From: Streptomyces cacaoi
GTDB lineage: Bacteria; Actinomycetota; Actinomycetes; Streptomycetales; Streptomycetaceae
Length of the DNA: 64,000 nt
Direction of reading: 5' to 3'
Assembly (NCBI RefSeq): GCF_006539165.1
Contig: NZ_BJMM01000006.1
Span: 124,001 to 188,000 of the forward strand
Shown: positions 34,178 to 43,204 of the stretch, one piece after another
Position numbering within the stretch: the first letter of the stretch is position 1
How the letters are laid out: every line of letters begins with the position of its first letter
Notes under the pieces: generated by a model
The model's database searches: none
The model's input: the letters and a program-made list of their open reading frames with translations, nothing else
What the model was told of the DNA's origin: nothing
Program-made: the position numbers and the translations under genes

Positions 34178-35872
34178 TCAGGACACCCCCGGCCCGGGAC
34201 GTCGGCCGATGCGGGCGCGGAGGTTGCCGGTCAGGGTGTCTTCGAGCGTGCTCACGTCGGTGACGCCGTGGTCGGTGAAGGTGTCGAGTTCGGCGCGCAG
34301 CAGGCCCGGGCGGGGTTCGATCGTGCGGCCGAGCCAGAGCACCGTGTCGTCTCCGGAGCCGAAGCGCGGCCAGGCCGGGCCGGGATCCTCCCCGCGGATG
34401 ACGGCACCGTAGAGGTCCATCGCCTCGGCGGAGACACGGGCGAGTTCGTCGCGGTCGATGCCGTCGAAGGCGGGCCACCAGGCGAGGTCGGCCTCGGTGT
34501 GGTTGCCGAACAGGAACGGGATGTCGCCGGTGTGGACCGCGTGCAGGGATCCCTCCAGCCCCGGCAGCTCGTAGGAGAACTGGAACGCGCGCACCGGGAT
34601 GTTCTGCGCGGCCATGTTCTGCGCGATGCGCAGCGAGGAGAACTTGAAGAACGCGAACGACATCACATCGGACAGGATGCGGCCGGGTTCGGTGTGGTCG
34701 GGGTGGAGCCGCTGGTAGCGGCGGTACACCTCGGCGGCGCGGTCGCCGAACACCTGGCTGAGCACGGCGAGGACATCGTCGCGGGTGCCGTGGCGCACGG
34801 TGTCGGAGTGGCCGCGGAAGAACAGCCACTCGTCCTTGGCGAACCCGATGACGACCTCCACGCCGTCGAGGTCGAGCGGGTCCTCCGCCAGGTGCCGGGC
34901 CGGTGCTTCCGGGATCCAGTCGCCGTCGACCACGCCGCCGAGCGGACGCCACGCCAGGGCCGCGTCCGGCGGGAACCAGCGGGTCAGGATGTTGCCGACC
35001 GCCAGCAGCCGGTCGGGCTCGATCCGGGCCAGCTGCGCGGGATCGTCGAGCCCGAGCAGTTCGAGGTAGAGCCGTGCCACGGTCTCGGCCTCGGGGCGCT
35101 CCTGGGTGCACCACGGGTTGAACGGCGAGAGCGACTGGAGCACCGCGCGCCGGAACAGGCCGCGGGCCGCCGGCAGCGTCAGCAGGTGCGAGACCGCGGT
35201 CCCGCCCGCCGACTCGCCGCCGATGGTGACACGGCCGGGATCACCGCCGAACGCGGCGATGTTCTCGTTCACCCAGCGCAGCGCGGCCACTTGATCCTGC
35301 ACGCCCAGGTTGACCGCCTCCGGCAGGGCGTCGCTGATCAGCCCGAAGTGCACCCAACCCAGCGCGCCGAGGCGGTAGTTGGGGCGGACCACGACGACCT
35401 GCTGGCTGCGCGCGAGCTGCGCGCCCCGTTCCAGGGTGAACGAGCCGGAGCTGACCGCGTTCGCTCCACCGTGGTAGTAGACGTAGACGGGCAGATCCGA
35501 GGCGCCTTCGGGCAGTTCGGGCACCCAGATGTCGAGGTACAGGCAGTCCTCGTCGGCGTGGTCGTGGCGGTAGGTGGCGTTGGTGTAGGACGGCCACGCC
35601 ATGATCCCCGGAGCGCCCGGATCGAGCTCGGCGATCAGCCGGCCCACGGCCTCCTCGTTGACGCCGTTGAACTGGTACGACGCCGGGCCGTGCGCGACCG
35701 CCGAGCGGACCCCCTCCCACGCCGGTGCCGGCTGGGGCGGGCGGAAGCGCAGCGGTCCGACCGGCGCGGCCGCGAACGGCACACCGCGGAACACCCGGAC
35801 CCCCTCCTCCCAGGTGCCGCGCATCCGGCCCTGTGCGGTGACGACCTCTTCGGTGACGGACTTCTCGGTCAA
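34178..35872 (-). CDS. Type B carboxylesterase
   Basis: About 564 residues, full length for the family. The N-terminus has MTEKSVTEEVVTAQGRMRG and FRGVPFAAAPVGPLRFRPP. HDHADEDCLYLDIWVPEL is the EDCLYLN-type signature. VYVYYHGGANAVSSGS gives the oxyanion loop and VTIGGESAGGTAVSHL the nucleophile Ser. LHAVHTGDIPFLFGN carries the His. No signal peptide, so it is intracellular. It is divergent from the TetR, fumarylacetoacetate-hydrolase and MBL-fold genes, and likely opens a catabolic route for an ester. Start: TTG 35872 behind AGAGGAG; the frame opens further upstream, but there it would cross the operator. Confidence 0.85.
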   Translation of the reverse strand: MTEKSVTEEVVTAQGRMRGTWEEGVRVFRGVPFAAAPVGPLRFRPPQPAPAWEGVRSAVAHGPASYQFNGVNEEAVGRLIAELDPGAPGIMAWPSYTNATYRHDHADEDCLYLDIWVPELPEGASDLPVYVYYHGGANAVSSGSFTLERGAQLARSQQVVVVRPNYRLGALGWVHFGLISDALPEAVNLGVQDQVAALRWVNENIAAFGGDPGRVTIGGESAGGTAVSHLLTLPAARGLFRRAVLQSLSPFNPWCTQERPEAETVARLYLELLGLDDPAQLARIEPDRLLAVGNILTRWFPPDAALAWRPLGGVVDGDWIPEAPARHLAEDPLDLDGVEVVIGFAKDEWLFFRGHSDTVRHGTRDDVLAVLSQVFGDRAAEVYRRYQRLHPDHTEPGRILSDVMSFAFFKFSSLRIAQNMAAQNIPVRAFQFSYELPGLEGSLHAVHTGDIPFLFGNHTEADLAWWPAFDGIDRDELARVSAEAMDLYGAVIRGEDPGPAWPRFGSGDDTVLWLGRTIEPRPGLLRAELDTFTDHGVTDVSTLEDTLTGNLRARIGRRPGPGVS

Positions 35873-35975
35873 TGCGACTCCTCTCCGCTGCTTCGGCGAC
35901 GTCGCCGTGGCCTCGTCTGCGGCGGCGGTTCGTGCGGCGCCGCCGCACCCCTGGCCACGGACTTCGGTGTGCACT

Positions 35976-36001
35976 ACAGTTTCGACTGTACGTACGTACA
36001 G
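35976..36001. promoter_or_regulatory. Operator region: perfect 16-bp palindrome plus inverted repeat
   Basis: CTGTACGTACGTACAG at 35986-36001 is a perfect 16-bp palindrome. Overlapping it, ACAGT-TTCG-ACTGT (35976-35989) forms a second inverted repeat. Both sit between the divergent carboxylesterase and TetR genes, about 41 bp before the TetR start. Confidence 0.85.
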
Positions 36002-36041
36002 GTTTACTGTCGAGTGGCGAGAGACGCCGAAGGGAGGCCGC

Positions 36042-36698
36042 ATGGCGACGCGGCGAGCGGCAACGGAATCGTCGGACGGCGCCGGTGGGGGAGCGCGCCG
36101 CGGCACGGAGCGCGTACGGAAACTGCTGCTGGCCGCGGAGAAGGTGTTCGCCGCCGAGGGCTACCACGGGGCGACCATGCGGCAGCTCGCCGACGCCGCA
36201 GGTGTCGGCGTCTCCCTGCTCGTGTACCACTTCGGGACCAAGGAGCGGCTCTACTACGAGATCTTCGCCCACCGGCAGTACATCAACGAGCGCCGCCACG
36301 AACGGCTGCGCGCGGTCACCGACCTGGACAGGCCCGAGGCGCTCGACGAGATCGTCGCCGCCTTCATCGACCCCGTGCTGGCACTGCACGACGACCCCGA
36401 CGACGTATGGTTCGCCCGCCTCGTCCTGCGGGAAGCCGCCGACCCCTCCAGCCAGCAACGGCGCGTGCTGTCGGACCTGTTCGACCCGATGGCGCGCGAA
36501 TTCATCGACGCCCTGCGCCGCGTCCTGCCCGGCAAGCCCGAGGGCTTCCACGAGTGGGCCTATCTCTTCTCCGTCGGCGTACTGACCCAGAGCTCGTTCG
36601 ACACCCGCATCGACAGCCTCGCCACCACACCTCTGAAGAGCGCGGACAAACGCGCGTTCCTGCACGCGTACATCACCGCTGCGCTGCGCCACGGCTGA
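36042..36698 (+). CDS. TetR-family regulator of the ester-catabolic cluster
   Basis: A 218-residue regulator. The HTH is near residues 40-65 (ATMRQLADAAGVGVSLLVYHFGTKERLYYEIF). The rest is the helical ligand domain (LDEIVAAFIDPVLALHDDPDDVWFARLVL). Start ATG 36042 follows AAGGGAGG at 36030-36037. The perfect palindrome CTGTACGTACGTACAG lies just upstream, in the promoter shared with the carboxylesterase gene; control of that gene and of the two downstream enzymes is expected. It is read in the same direction as the fumarylacetoacetate hydrolase gene 80 bp downstream. Confidence 0.88.
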   Translation: MATRRAATESSDGAGGGARRGTERVRKLLLAAEKVFAAEGYHGATMRQLADAAGVGVSLLVYHFGTKERLYYEIFAHRQYINERRHERLRAVTDLDRPEALDEIVAAFIDPVLALHDDPDDVWFARLVLREAADPSSQQRRVLSDLFDPMAREFIDALRRVLPGKPEGFHEWAYLFSVGVLTQSSFDTRIDSLATTPLKSADKRAFLHAYITAALRHG

Positions 36699-36778
36699 GA
36701 CCAGGGGCCACGGCTGAGACCCCGGCCGACCACGCGTGCCGGCCCCGGTACGCACGTTTCGAGACGAAGGGAGAGCAC

Positions 36779-37687
36779 ATGCGCTGGAGCACCTACCGTG
36801 ACGCGGAGGACGTCGAGCGGGTCGGCATCTGGGACGACGACGGCCTGCACCCCGTGCCCGGGCCGGGCACGCTGCTCGATCTGCTCCGCGACGACGGGCT
36901 CGCGGCAGCGGCCGAGGCGGCCCGCAGCCGCCCGGCGGTCGACCCGGACACCGTGCGCCTGCTGCCGCCGATTCCGCGGCCGCCGTCGATCCGGGACTTC
37001 ATGGCCTTCGAGGACCATGTGGTGACCTCCTACGCCGCGATCGGCGTCGAGGTCGACCCGCTCTGGTACCGCCAGCCGGTCTTCTACTTCACCAACCCGG
37101 CGGCCGTGCGCGGGGCACGCGACCCGGTCGGGATCGCCCCGGGCAGCGCCGCGTTCGACTACGAGCTGGAGATCGCCGCGGTCATCGGCCGCGAGGGCGC
37201 CGACCTCGATCCGGCTACCGCCGTCGAACACATCGCCGGGTACATGCTGTTCTGCGACTGGAGCGCCCGCGATCTACAGAGCCAGGAGATGCGGCTCAAC
37301 CTCGGCCCCGCCAAGGGCAAGGACACGGCGCACAGTTGCGGCCCCTGGATGCTCACCCCCGACGAGCTGCCCGCCGACGCGGCGATGACGGCCTCGGTCA
37401 ACGGCCGCCCCTACAGCTCCGGCCGGCTCGACGCCCTGTACTGGAGCTTCGGCGAGATGATCGCCTACGCCTCGCGCGGCACCCGCGTCGTGCCCGGCGA
37501 CCTGATCGGTTCGGGCACCGTCGGAACCGGCTGCATCCTCGAACTCTCCCGCACCCACGGCGGCGACGCCTACCCGTGGCTGCGGCCGGACGACGAGGTG
37601 CACCTCGAAGTCAGCGGACTCGGAGCCGTCGACGCCCGTATCGAACCCGCCCATCCTTACGTGCCGTTGCGAAAGGACGCCGCATGA
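36779..37687 (+). CDS. Fumarylacetoacetate hydrolase family protein
   Basis: A 302-residue FAA-hydrolase family enzyme. Metal- and substrate-site blocks are FDYELEIAAVIGREG, FCDWSARDLQSQEMRLNLGP and KGKDTAHSCGPWML, followed by the C-terminal core VPGDLIGSGTVGTGCILEL. These supply the acidic Mg ligands. The family cleaves C-C bonds in acylpyruvates, oxaloacetate-like acids and aromatic ring-fission products, in the cytoplasm. The start ATG 36779 is behind GGGAGAG. Its stop overlaps the next start by ATGA, so it is coupled to the MBL-fold gene. Together with the divergent esterase this suggests degradation of an ester-linked organic acid, whose identity is not readable. Confidence 0.87.
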   Translation: MRWSTYRDAEDVERVGIWDDDGLHPVPGPGTLLDLLRDDGLAAAAEAARSRPAVDPDTVRLLPPIPRPPSIRDFMAFEDHVVTSYAAIGVEVDPLWYRQPVFYFTNPAAVRGARDPVGIAPGSAAFDYELEIAAVIGREGADLDPATAVEHIAGYMLFCDWSARDLQSQEMRLNLGPAKGKDTAHSCGPWMLTPDELPADAAMTASVNGRPYSSGRLDALYWSFGEMIAYASRGTRVVPGDLIGSGTVGTGCILELSRTHGGDAYPWLRPDDEVHLEVSGLGAVDARIEPAHPYVPLRKDAA

Positions 37688-38616
37688 ACGAGCTGCGCGA
37701 GCCGGGACGTCCGCGCCTGGAAGAGGTCGCCGACGGAATCCACGCCTACCTCCAGCCCGACGGCACCTGGTGGATCAACAACACCGGTTTCGCCGTCGGC
37801 CCCCAGGGCGTCATCGCCATCGACTCCTGCTCCACCGAACGCCGCACCCGGGCGTTCCTCGACGCGATCAGGTCGGTGACGACGGCGCCGGTGCGCACGC
37901 TGGTGAACACCCACCACCACGGTGACCACACCTTCGGCAACGCCCTCTTCCCCGGGGCGACGATCGTCGCCCACGAGCACACCCGCGCCGAGGCGATCGC
38001 CTTCGGCCCGGCGCGGGAGCTGCCGTGGTGGCAGAACCCGGACTGGGGCGAACTCCCGCTGGAGCCGCCCTTCTTGACCTTCACCGACCGCATCGGGCTG
38101 TGGCTCGGCGAGCAGCGCGCGGAGGTGGTGCACGTCGGCTCGCCCGCGCACACCACGAACGACTCGCTGGTCTGGTTCCCGGAGAGCGGGACGCTGTTCT
38201 GCGGCGACCTCGTCTTCCACGGCGGCACACCGTTCGTGCTGATGGGCTCGGTCACCGGCGCCATCGACGTACTGGAAAACGTCGTGCGCCCGCTGGAAGC
38301 CCGGACGGTGGTACCCGGGCACGGACCGGTCTTCCACGACGACGAACCCGTCGCCGCGAACCTGGACTACCTGCGGTTCGTGCGCGACCTCGCCGAACGC
38401 GGCCACGCCGCCGGAGTTCCCCCGCTACAGGCCGCCCGGGACACCGACCTCGGCCGCTTCGCCGACTGGCCCGACTCCGAACGCATCGTCGGCAACCTCC
38501 ACCGCGCCTACGCCGAACTCGACGGCACCCCCACCGGCGGCCCCATCGACACCTCCGCCGCGCTGACCGACATGGTCACCTACAACGGGGGCCGGCCACT
38601 GACCTGCCGGGCGTGA
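37684..38616 (+). CDS. Metallo-beta-lactamase-fold hydrolase
   Basis: A 310-residue MBL-fold enzyme. The zinc motif is NTHHHGDHTFGN, with further ligands in GSPAHTTNDS, GDLVFHGG and VVPGHGPVF. These are the standard H-x-H-x-D-H, His, Asp and His set, so it should be active as a binuclear hydrolase. Its substrate is unknown; lactones and thioesters are usual candidates. Start ATG 37684 overlaps the preceding stop (ATGA). A partly decayed relative of its central region (AHEHT-RAE--FG--REL) is present at 45291-45412, showing duplication or shared ancestry within the window. Confidence 0.85.
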   Translation: MNELREPGRPRLEEVADGIHAYLQPDGTWWINNTGFAVGPQGVIAIDSCSTERRTRAFLDAIRSVTTAPVRTLVNTHHHGDHTFGNALFPGATIVAHEHTRAEAIAFGPARELPWWQNPDWGELPLEPPFLTFTDRIGLWLGEQRAEVVHVGSPAHTTNDSLVWFPESGTLFCGDLVFHGGTPFVLMGSVTGAIDVLENVVRPLEARTVVPGHGPVFHDDEPVAANLDYLRFVRDLAERGHAAGVPPLQAARDTDLGRFADWPDSERIVGNLHRAYAELDGTPTGGPIDTSAALTDMVTYNGGRPLTCRA

Positions 38617-38676
38617 GACGCCGACACCGCAGGAGCTGAGGCCCTTGACACATCCCCGCTACGCCGCAGGAAAAGC

Positions 38677-39105
38677 CTATGCGCGGCCCGTCTTCTGGTT
38701 GCAGTGCCTGTACACCTTGTTGCTACCGCTGCCGCGCATGAGGCACACCTTCACTTTCACTTTCCGTCCCTCGCGCACGTTGATGTTGGACCTTTTGCAT
38801 TTCCCGTCGTGACTTCCGTCGCGGAGAGCCTTCCGCTGCACCCATTTTCCACCGCTCCTGACCCAGAGCTTGCCGAATGCAGCCCAGTTGTCGCCTTGCC
38901 TGTCGCAGACCATGAGGTACTCCGGGGCACTGAATCCGGCGAACTGAGCCAGTCCTCCTGGCCTGTCATCGGTCGTCATCACCTGCACCCAGCTCCCCGC
39001 GGCGTGTGCCGAACCACCGAGCCCCACGGTTCCCGCGATGCCCAGTACCCCCGCCACAGCCGTAGTCAGCACATTGCGCATCACCTTGCGCTTGAAACCG
39101 GTCAA
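38677..39105 (-). CDS. Small secreted basic protein
   Basis: About 142 residues. The signal peptide is KRKVMRNVLTTAVAGVLGIA followed by GTVGLGGSAHA, with cleavage near AHA-AG. The mature protein is about 100 residues, basic and Cys-containing (MVCDRQG, GKCKRSN, VCLMRGS, RHCNQK), so it probably holds one or two disulfides. I do not recognise a family; small secreted basic proteins of this type are common in Streptomyces. TTG 39105 with GGGGGC before it is one start choice; GTG 39084 and ATG 39081 are alternatives. Its base composition is somewhat lower in GC than its neighbours. Confidence 0.6.
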   Translation of the reverse strand: MTGFKRKVMRNVLTTAVAGVLGIAGTVGLGGSAHAAGSWVQVMTTDDRPGGLAQFAGFSAPEYLMVCDRQGDNWAAFGKLWVRSGGKWVQRKALRDGSHDGKCKRSNINVREGRKVKVKVCLMRGSGSNKVYRHCNQKTGRA

Positions 39106-39559
39106 CTCTGCCCCCTGTGCTCGGTCGCGGTCATCCTGCTGATCCGGACAGTAGCCACCGCGAGATGTCGGCAAAGCGGCATGTAGCCCACTGGCGCCCC
39201 TGGGTTCTCGTCTGAGCACAGGAGGACCGCCCTGTGGTCGTAAACCCTTCGTCCGGGTTCTGTTGATGGCCGGGAGCGCATCCGGGAGGGCGTTTTGAGC
39301 GCGGCGTGCCCCGGGTTACGCGTCCGGAAGTCCGTACCCACTGGTCGCTGCCTGCTCGACGGGCGCGTGGTCGTCCGGGCCTGGAGCGAGCAGACGATCG
39401 AGAGCGCCGAAGCGCATGGCACGCCCCCCTGATGTCTGACGGGCTCGGGGCGGGGTGGCGCGGGCGGCGACAAGTTTTCCGTAACGCGTGTTGTGTAAAT
39501 TCGTGTCGCTCGGTACGGTGCCGCTGTCCTGCGATCTCCAACGGGAAGCCGTGATCAAC
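39106..39559. other. Promoter and leader of FAD oxidase; otherwise gene-free
   Basis: About 450 bp between divergent genes. CGTAACGC at 39480-39487 recurs inverted (GCGTTACG) at 40996-41003 before the downstream TetR gene. No other structure stands out. Confidence 0.4.
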
Positions 39560-40894
39560 ATGACCAACGTGACAGCGAGCGGTGTCGGCTCCGTCGGCGT
39601 GACGTACTCGGCGTTCAGCGGCTGGGCCGACCGGCCCACCGAGTTCGCGCCGATGCTGGAAGGGGAGCTCACGTGCGACATCGCCGTTGTCGGGGGCGGC
39701 TACGCCGGCATGGCGGCGGCACTGCGGCTCGCCGAACGGGGCGCCGATGTCGTCCTGCTGGAGTCCGGGTTCTGCGGATGGGGCGGCAGCTCGCGCAACG
39801 CCGGGTACCTGTCGAACGCGCTGGCAGGCGACCCGCAGCTGCTGAACACGCTGTACGCCCGCCGCCTGCCGAGCCTCGTCCGGTACGCGGACAAGGCGGC
39901 CCGCTTCACCGAGGAGCTGATCGGACGCCTCGCCCTCGACTGCGACTACGAGCCGACGGGCAACGTCATCGCCGCCGTCTCTCCCGGGCAGCTCCGGCGT
40001 ACCCGGCGGAACGCCGAGATCCTCAAGGGGGCGGGGGCGGATGTCGAGTTCGTCGAGGGCGACAGCTTCGGCCTGCCGAAGGCGTTCCTCGGCGGCGTCT
40101 TCGAGAGGGCCGGCGGACTGCTGAATCCCGGGAAGTTCGCGTTCGGTCTGCGCGAGGTGCTTCTCGCGTCGGGCGTGCGGGTCCACGAGCGGACCGCCGT
40201 ACGCGCGGTCGAGCCCGACACCTCGGGAGTCGTGGTCAGCGTGCCCGGCGGGCGCGTCCGCGCCGACCGTGTGGTCCTGGCCACCAACGCCTACTCACGC
40301 GACCTGCCGTTCGCTCCGAGGCGGATGGTCACACCGATCTGGACGAGCCTGGTCGAGACCGAACCGGTCGCCCCCGAACGGCTGGCGGCGGCCGGCTGGA
40401 CCCGGCGCATCGGAATCGTCACCCCGCACACGATCCTGGAGAACTACCGGCCGACACCACACGGCACGATCATGTTCGGAACCCGTCGACTGCGGACGGC
40501 CCCGGGGGCGCTGGGTGCCCGGGAGCCGGACGCCGCCGTCGTGGCGGACCTCGTGCGCGGCTTCCACGAGCGGTTCCCCTCGCTCGGCGACGTCGCACCG
40601 CAACGCGCCTGGGGCGGGTGGGTCGCGATGACGCCGTCGCTGCTGCCCGTCGCCGGCGAAGCCACGAAGAACGTCTTCTACGCCATCGGCTGCAATGGCC
40701 ACGGCCTCGCCCAGTCCCCCTACCTCGGAACGCTGCTCGCCGACCGGCTCGCCGGCGAGCGCATGCACGATGACCTGGCCGCCGTGTGGCGTGCGCGGCC
40801 ACGGTTCGCCCCGAACCTCTTCAGCGCACCGGCGCTGAACGCCGCCTGGGCGGTCGACCGCATCGCGGACCGCCTGCACAGCCGCAGGGCGTGA
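39560..40894 (+). CDS. FAD-dependent amine oxidase (DAO fold)
   Basis: A 444-residue flavoprotein. The N-terminal FAD motif is CDIAVVGGGYAGMAAALRLAERG, then LLESGFCGWGGSSRNAGYLS as in gamma-glutamylputrescine oxidase and glycine/sarcosine oxidase relatives. The C-terminus YAIGCNGHGLAQSPYLGTLLADRLAG is the typical closing motif. It would oxidise a primary or secondary amine, giving aldehyde or imine and hydrogen peroxide. It is cytoplasmic. ATG 39560 is chosen; GTG 39551 is in frame and closer to GGGAAG. The next gene, a TetR regulator 134 bp downstream, is probably its regulator. A role in polyamine or N-methylamino-acid catabolism would fit the nearby betaine cluster but is not proven. Confidence 0.83.
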   Translation: MTNVTASGVGSVGVTYSAFSGWADRPTEFAPMLEGELTCDIAVVGGGYAGMAAALRLAERGADVVLLESGFCGWGGSSRNAGYLSNALAGDPQLLNTLYARRLPSLVRYADKAARFTEELIGRLALDCDYEPTGNVIAAVSPGQLRRTRRNAEILKGAGADVEFVEGDSFGLPKAFLGGVFERAGGLLNPGKFAFGLREVLLASGVRVHERTAVRAVEPDTSGVVVSVPGGRVRADRVVLATNAYSRDLPFAPRRMVTPIWTSLVETEPVAPERLAAAGWTRRIGIVTPHTILENYRPTPHGTIMFGTRRLRTAPGALGAREPDAAVVADLVRGFHERFPSLGDVAPQRAWGGWVAMTPSLLPVAGEATKNVFYAIGCNGHGLAQSPYLGTLLADRLAGERMHDDLAAVWRARPRFAPNLFSAPALNAAWAVDRIADRLHSRRA

Positions 40895-41028
40895 AAAGCC
40901 GCGCCCGCCCTCGGACTTCCACCGCGTCCGGCGCTTCGGACCGGCCGGGTGAGGGGGACGGCACCGCGGCGAACGCTCGAGTTTTTGCACATCAGGCGTT
41001 ACGTCAATGCTGTGGCAGAATCGCGGGG

Positions 41029-41700
41029 ATGTCCGACAACTCGACCCGGCAGGCGAACGACGACGGTGGAAGCGGGCCGGCCGCGCGCCGCGGCCGCCCG
41101 GCGGGCGACCGCGCGGGGAAGCGGGCCGAGCTGCTGAAGGCGGCGGCCTCGGTGATCGCGCAGGAGGGCTACGCCAACACCTCGCTGCGCAAGGTGGCCC
41201 ACCGCGCGGGGTGCACGACCGGGGCGGTGACGTACTACTTCGCGAACAAGGAGGAACTGGTCACCGCGTTGGCCGAGAACCGGTTCGACGACTTCGACGC
41301 CATGCTCGCTGCCGGCCGCGACCGGCTCGACGTCAGGGCGCTCCTGGAGCGCTGGCTGTTGCGGACCACGGACGACCCCGAGTTCTGGCCGGTGATGTCC
41401 CAACTGCTCGTCCATGCCCGGTACGAGCCGGTCTTCGCCGCCGCCATCGAGCGACGGTACGCCCGTCACCGCAGCGAGTTGGCCTCGCTCCTCGCCGCCG
41501 GACAGACGCAGGGGACCATCCGTGACGACATCCCCGCGGATCTGCTCGCCGACCAACTCGGCGCCATGGGCGACGGCTGGATGATGATGTTCCCCATCGA
41601 ACCGGAGAGGTTCACACAGAGCCGGATCCAGGCCCTCCTCGATGCCGCCATCACCTTGATCGCTTCACCTCCCGACGCCCCCCGCCGTACGGGCCCGTAG
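41029..41700 (+). CDS. TetR-family regulator
   Basis: A 223-residue regulator. It begins with a disordered segment (MSDNSTRQANDDGGSGPAAR) followed by a basic patch, and the HTH is near residues 45-72 (TSLRKVAHRAGCTTGAVTYYFANKEELVTAL). The C-terminal domain resembles TetR_C types with DPEFWPVMSQLLVHARYEPVF. Start ATG 41029 follows GCGGGG. It is read in the same direction as the FAD amine oxidase and probably controls it. An octamer GCGTTACG at 40996-41003, inverted in the oxidase promoter, is a weak operator candidate. Ligand unknown. Confidence 0.85.
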   Translation: MSDNSTRQANDDGGSGPAARRGRPAGDRAGKRAELLKAAASVIAQEGYANTSLRKVAHRAGCTTGAVTYYFANKEELVTALAENRFDDFDAMLAAGRDRLDVRALLERWLLRTTDDPEFWPVMSQLLVHARYEPVFAAAIERRYARHRSELASLLAAGQTQGTIRDDIPADLLADQLGAMGDGWMMMFPIEPERFTQSRIQALLDAAITLIASPPDAPRRTGP

Positions 41701-41933
41701 CCGCTCTTGGACGACAGCTGCCACCGGCCTTTCCGTACGTGCTGTGGCCGTGTGGATCGGGGGCCGTCAGCGCAGGCGTGTCGTGTTCGGGTAGCCGAGT
41801 TGACGCCGTGCAGGTCAGGGGCCCTTTTCACTAAGCCGAGTGGTCTGTGACCGGATATCCGATAGAGCGCATGACGTCGGGTAGTCCCGTTCCCGGCAGG
41901 CGGCCGCCTGCCGGGAGAAGGGGAGGGTCCTTC

Positions 41934-43115
41934 ATGAGCAAAGTGTTCACTGTGTGCTTCAGCGGGACGGCTTGCACGCGAGACGAGGGCGAGGTGTCGC
42001 GCCAGGGCAGCGACAAGCGGATCTACAGTCCCGTGACGGGCTATATCCCGGTCCGTATCCACACGGAGATCACCGGCGACCTGGCCGCCACCAGTCCCAG
42101 CGTGACGGTGCGCGGCGTGGGCGAGAACGACTGGGCGGAGCCTCGGAACACCAGCGAGCCGCTCGTTCTGAACGCCCCGCTGACCGTTCCCCAGGACCTG
42201 CTGGCCGAGACGCAGGGGTACTCCGGCGGCGACCGGTGGTCGACGATGGCGCAGGCGGCGGGCCAGGAGGCCACCGCTCTCGCCCTGCACGGTGCGAACC
42301 TCGCGGCGCGCAGCGACGCGGAGGCGTACAACTTCATCGGGCACAGCAGGGGTGCCATGGAATGCATCATGGCCGCTTGGTTCCTCTACGCGTACGGCCG
42401 CGAGGACATGCCGGTGCGCATTTTTGCGATCGACCCCGTCCCCGGACCGGGGGACTGGTACGGGATCACCACCCAGCTGTCGCCGAACGTCGCCGAGTAC
42501 GTCGGCATCACGGCCTGGGATCACCTCGACACCGGCTTCAACGGGCTGGTGCCGCGGCCCAACGCCAGGATGACCGGCAGCTCCGAGACCGTGAACCTCG
42601 GGAAGACCTGGAGCACACTGGCGGACGACTACCAACTCACGGACCCGCTCGGGTCGATCGAGCCGAGCCCGGCGCAGCCCACCGGCTACCGGCTGTTCGT
42701 GTCCCGGGGGCGGCACGGGACGGTCGCCGGCAACACGACCAGCGACGGCAAGTACGACCCGGACAACGTCAGCGAGAGCGCCGCGCGGGTGCCCGAGCTG
42801 ATCCACCGGCTGGCCCGGGCCCATCTCACCGCCTGGGGTACGGAGTTCCTGGTGGCGTCGGAGGCCGACTCCGCCACGCTGCCGCAGGAGAGCAACCTCG
42901 ACCACGCGCTGTTCGACAAGATGGGCGGCGGGACGCCACGTGACAGCTACCTGCTGGGGCGCCCGTACGTGCGACGGGTCTCGTCGATCTCCGGGCTGGA
43001 CCCCTCCGCCTACTACTACCTCGAAGACGTGGTGGGGAACCCGCCGCAGCAGCAGCCGTACCCCGTGACCGCCGCCCGCGCGGGCTCCGGCTGGGTGCAC
43101 TGGACCTTTCTTTAG
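41934..43115 (+). CDS. Alpha/beta-hydrolase-like protein with GHSRG motif, Tle/DUF2235-like
   Basis: A 393-residue protein starting MSKVFTVCFSGTACTRDEGE at ATG 41934, behind GGGAGGG. The nucleophile elbow is NFIGHSRGAMECIMA (Ser138), with other family-like parts FAIDPVPGPGDWYG and VSRGRHGTVAG. This arrangement resembles DUF2235 and Tle-type phospholipases used as bacterial effectors. No signal peptide or membrane segment is visible, so export would need a specialised route. No immunity-like gene adjoins it: the next feature is a decayed Tn3 transposase. It may equally be an intracellular lipase or esterase. The substrate and role are inferred only. Confidence 0.65.
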   Translation: MSKVFTVCFSGTACTRDEGEVSRQGSDKRIYSPVTGYIPVRIHTEITGDLAATSPSVTVRGVGENDWAEPRNTSEPLVLNAPLTVPQDLLAETQGYSGGDRWSTMAQAAGQEATALALHGANLAARSDAEAYNFIGHSRGAMECIMAAWFLYAYGREDMPVRIFAIDPVPGPGDWYGITTQLSPNVAEYVGITAWDHLDTGFNGLVPRPNARMTGSSETVNLGKTWSTLADDYQLTDPLGSIEPSPAQPTGYRLFVSRGRHGTVAGNTTSDGKYDPDNVSESAARVPELIHRLARAHLTAWGTEFLVASEADSATLPQESNLDHALFDKMGGGTPRDSYLLGRPYVRRVSSISGLDPSAYYYLEDVVGNPPQQQPYPVTAARAGSGWVHWTFL

Positions 43116-43204
43116 GCGAGGGGTAACGGGGAAAGCCTCGGCGAAGGATGAATCGAGGGACCACGGACGTCGGATCAGAAGCGAGCCACTCCGAGGTCTC
43201 TTGA

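Noticed and set aside
34268-37687. A 1,139-codon plus-strand frame containing the FAA hydrolase
   Set aside because: Only the last 302 codons are coding; the start ATG 36779 has a ribosome-binding site and the upstream part is antisense to the esterase.
39480-41003. Inverted octamer CGTAACGC / GCGTTACG before the FAD oxidase and TetR genes
   Set aside because: Only eight bases, not symmetric enough in either place, so chance is likely; noted as a weak operator candidate only.
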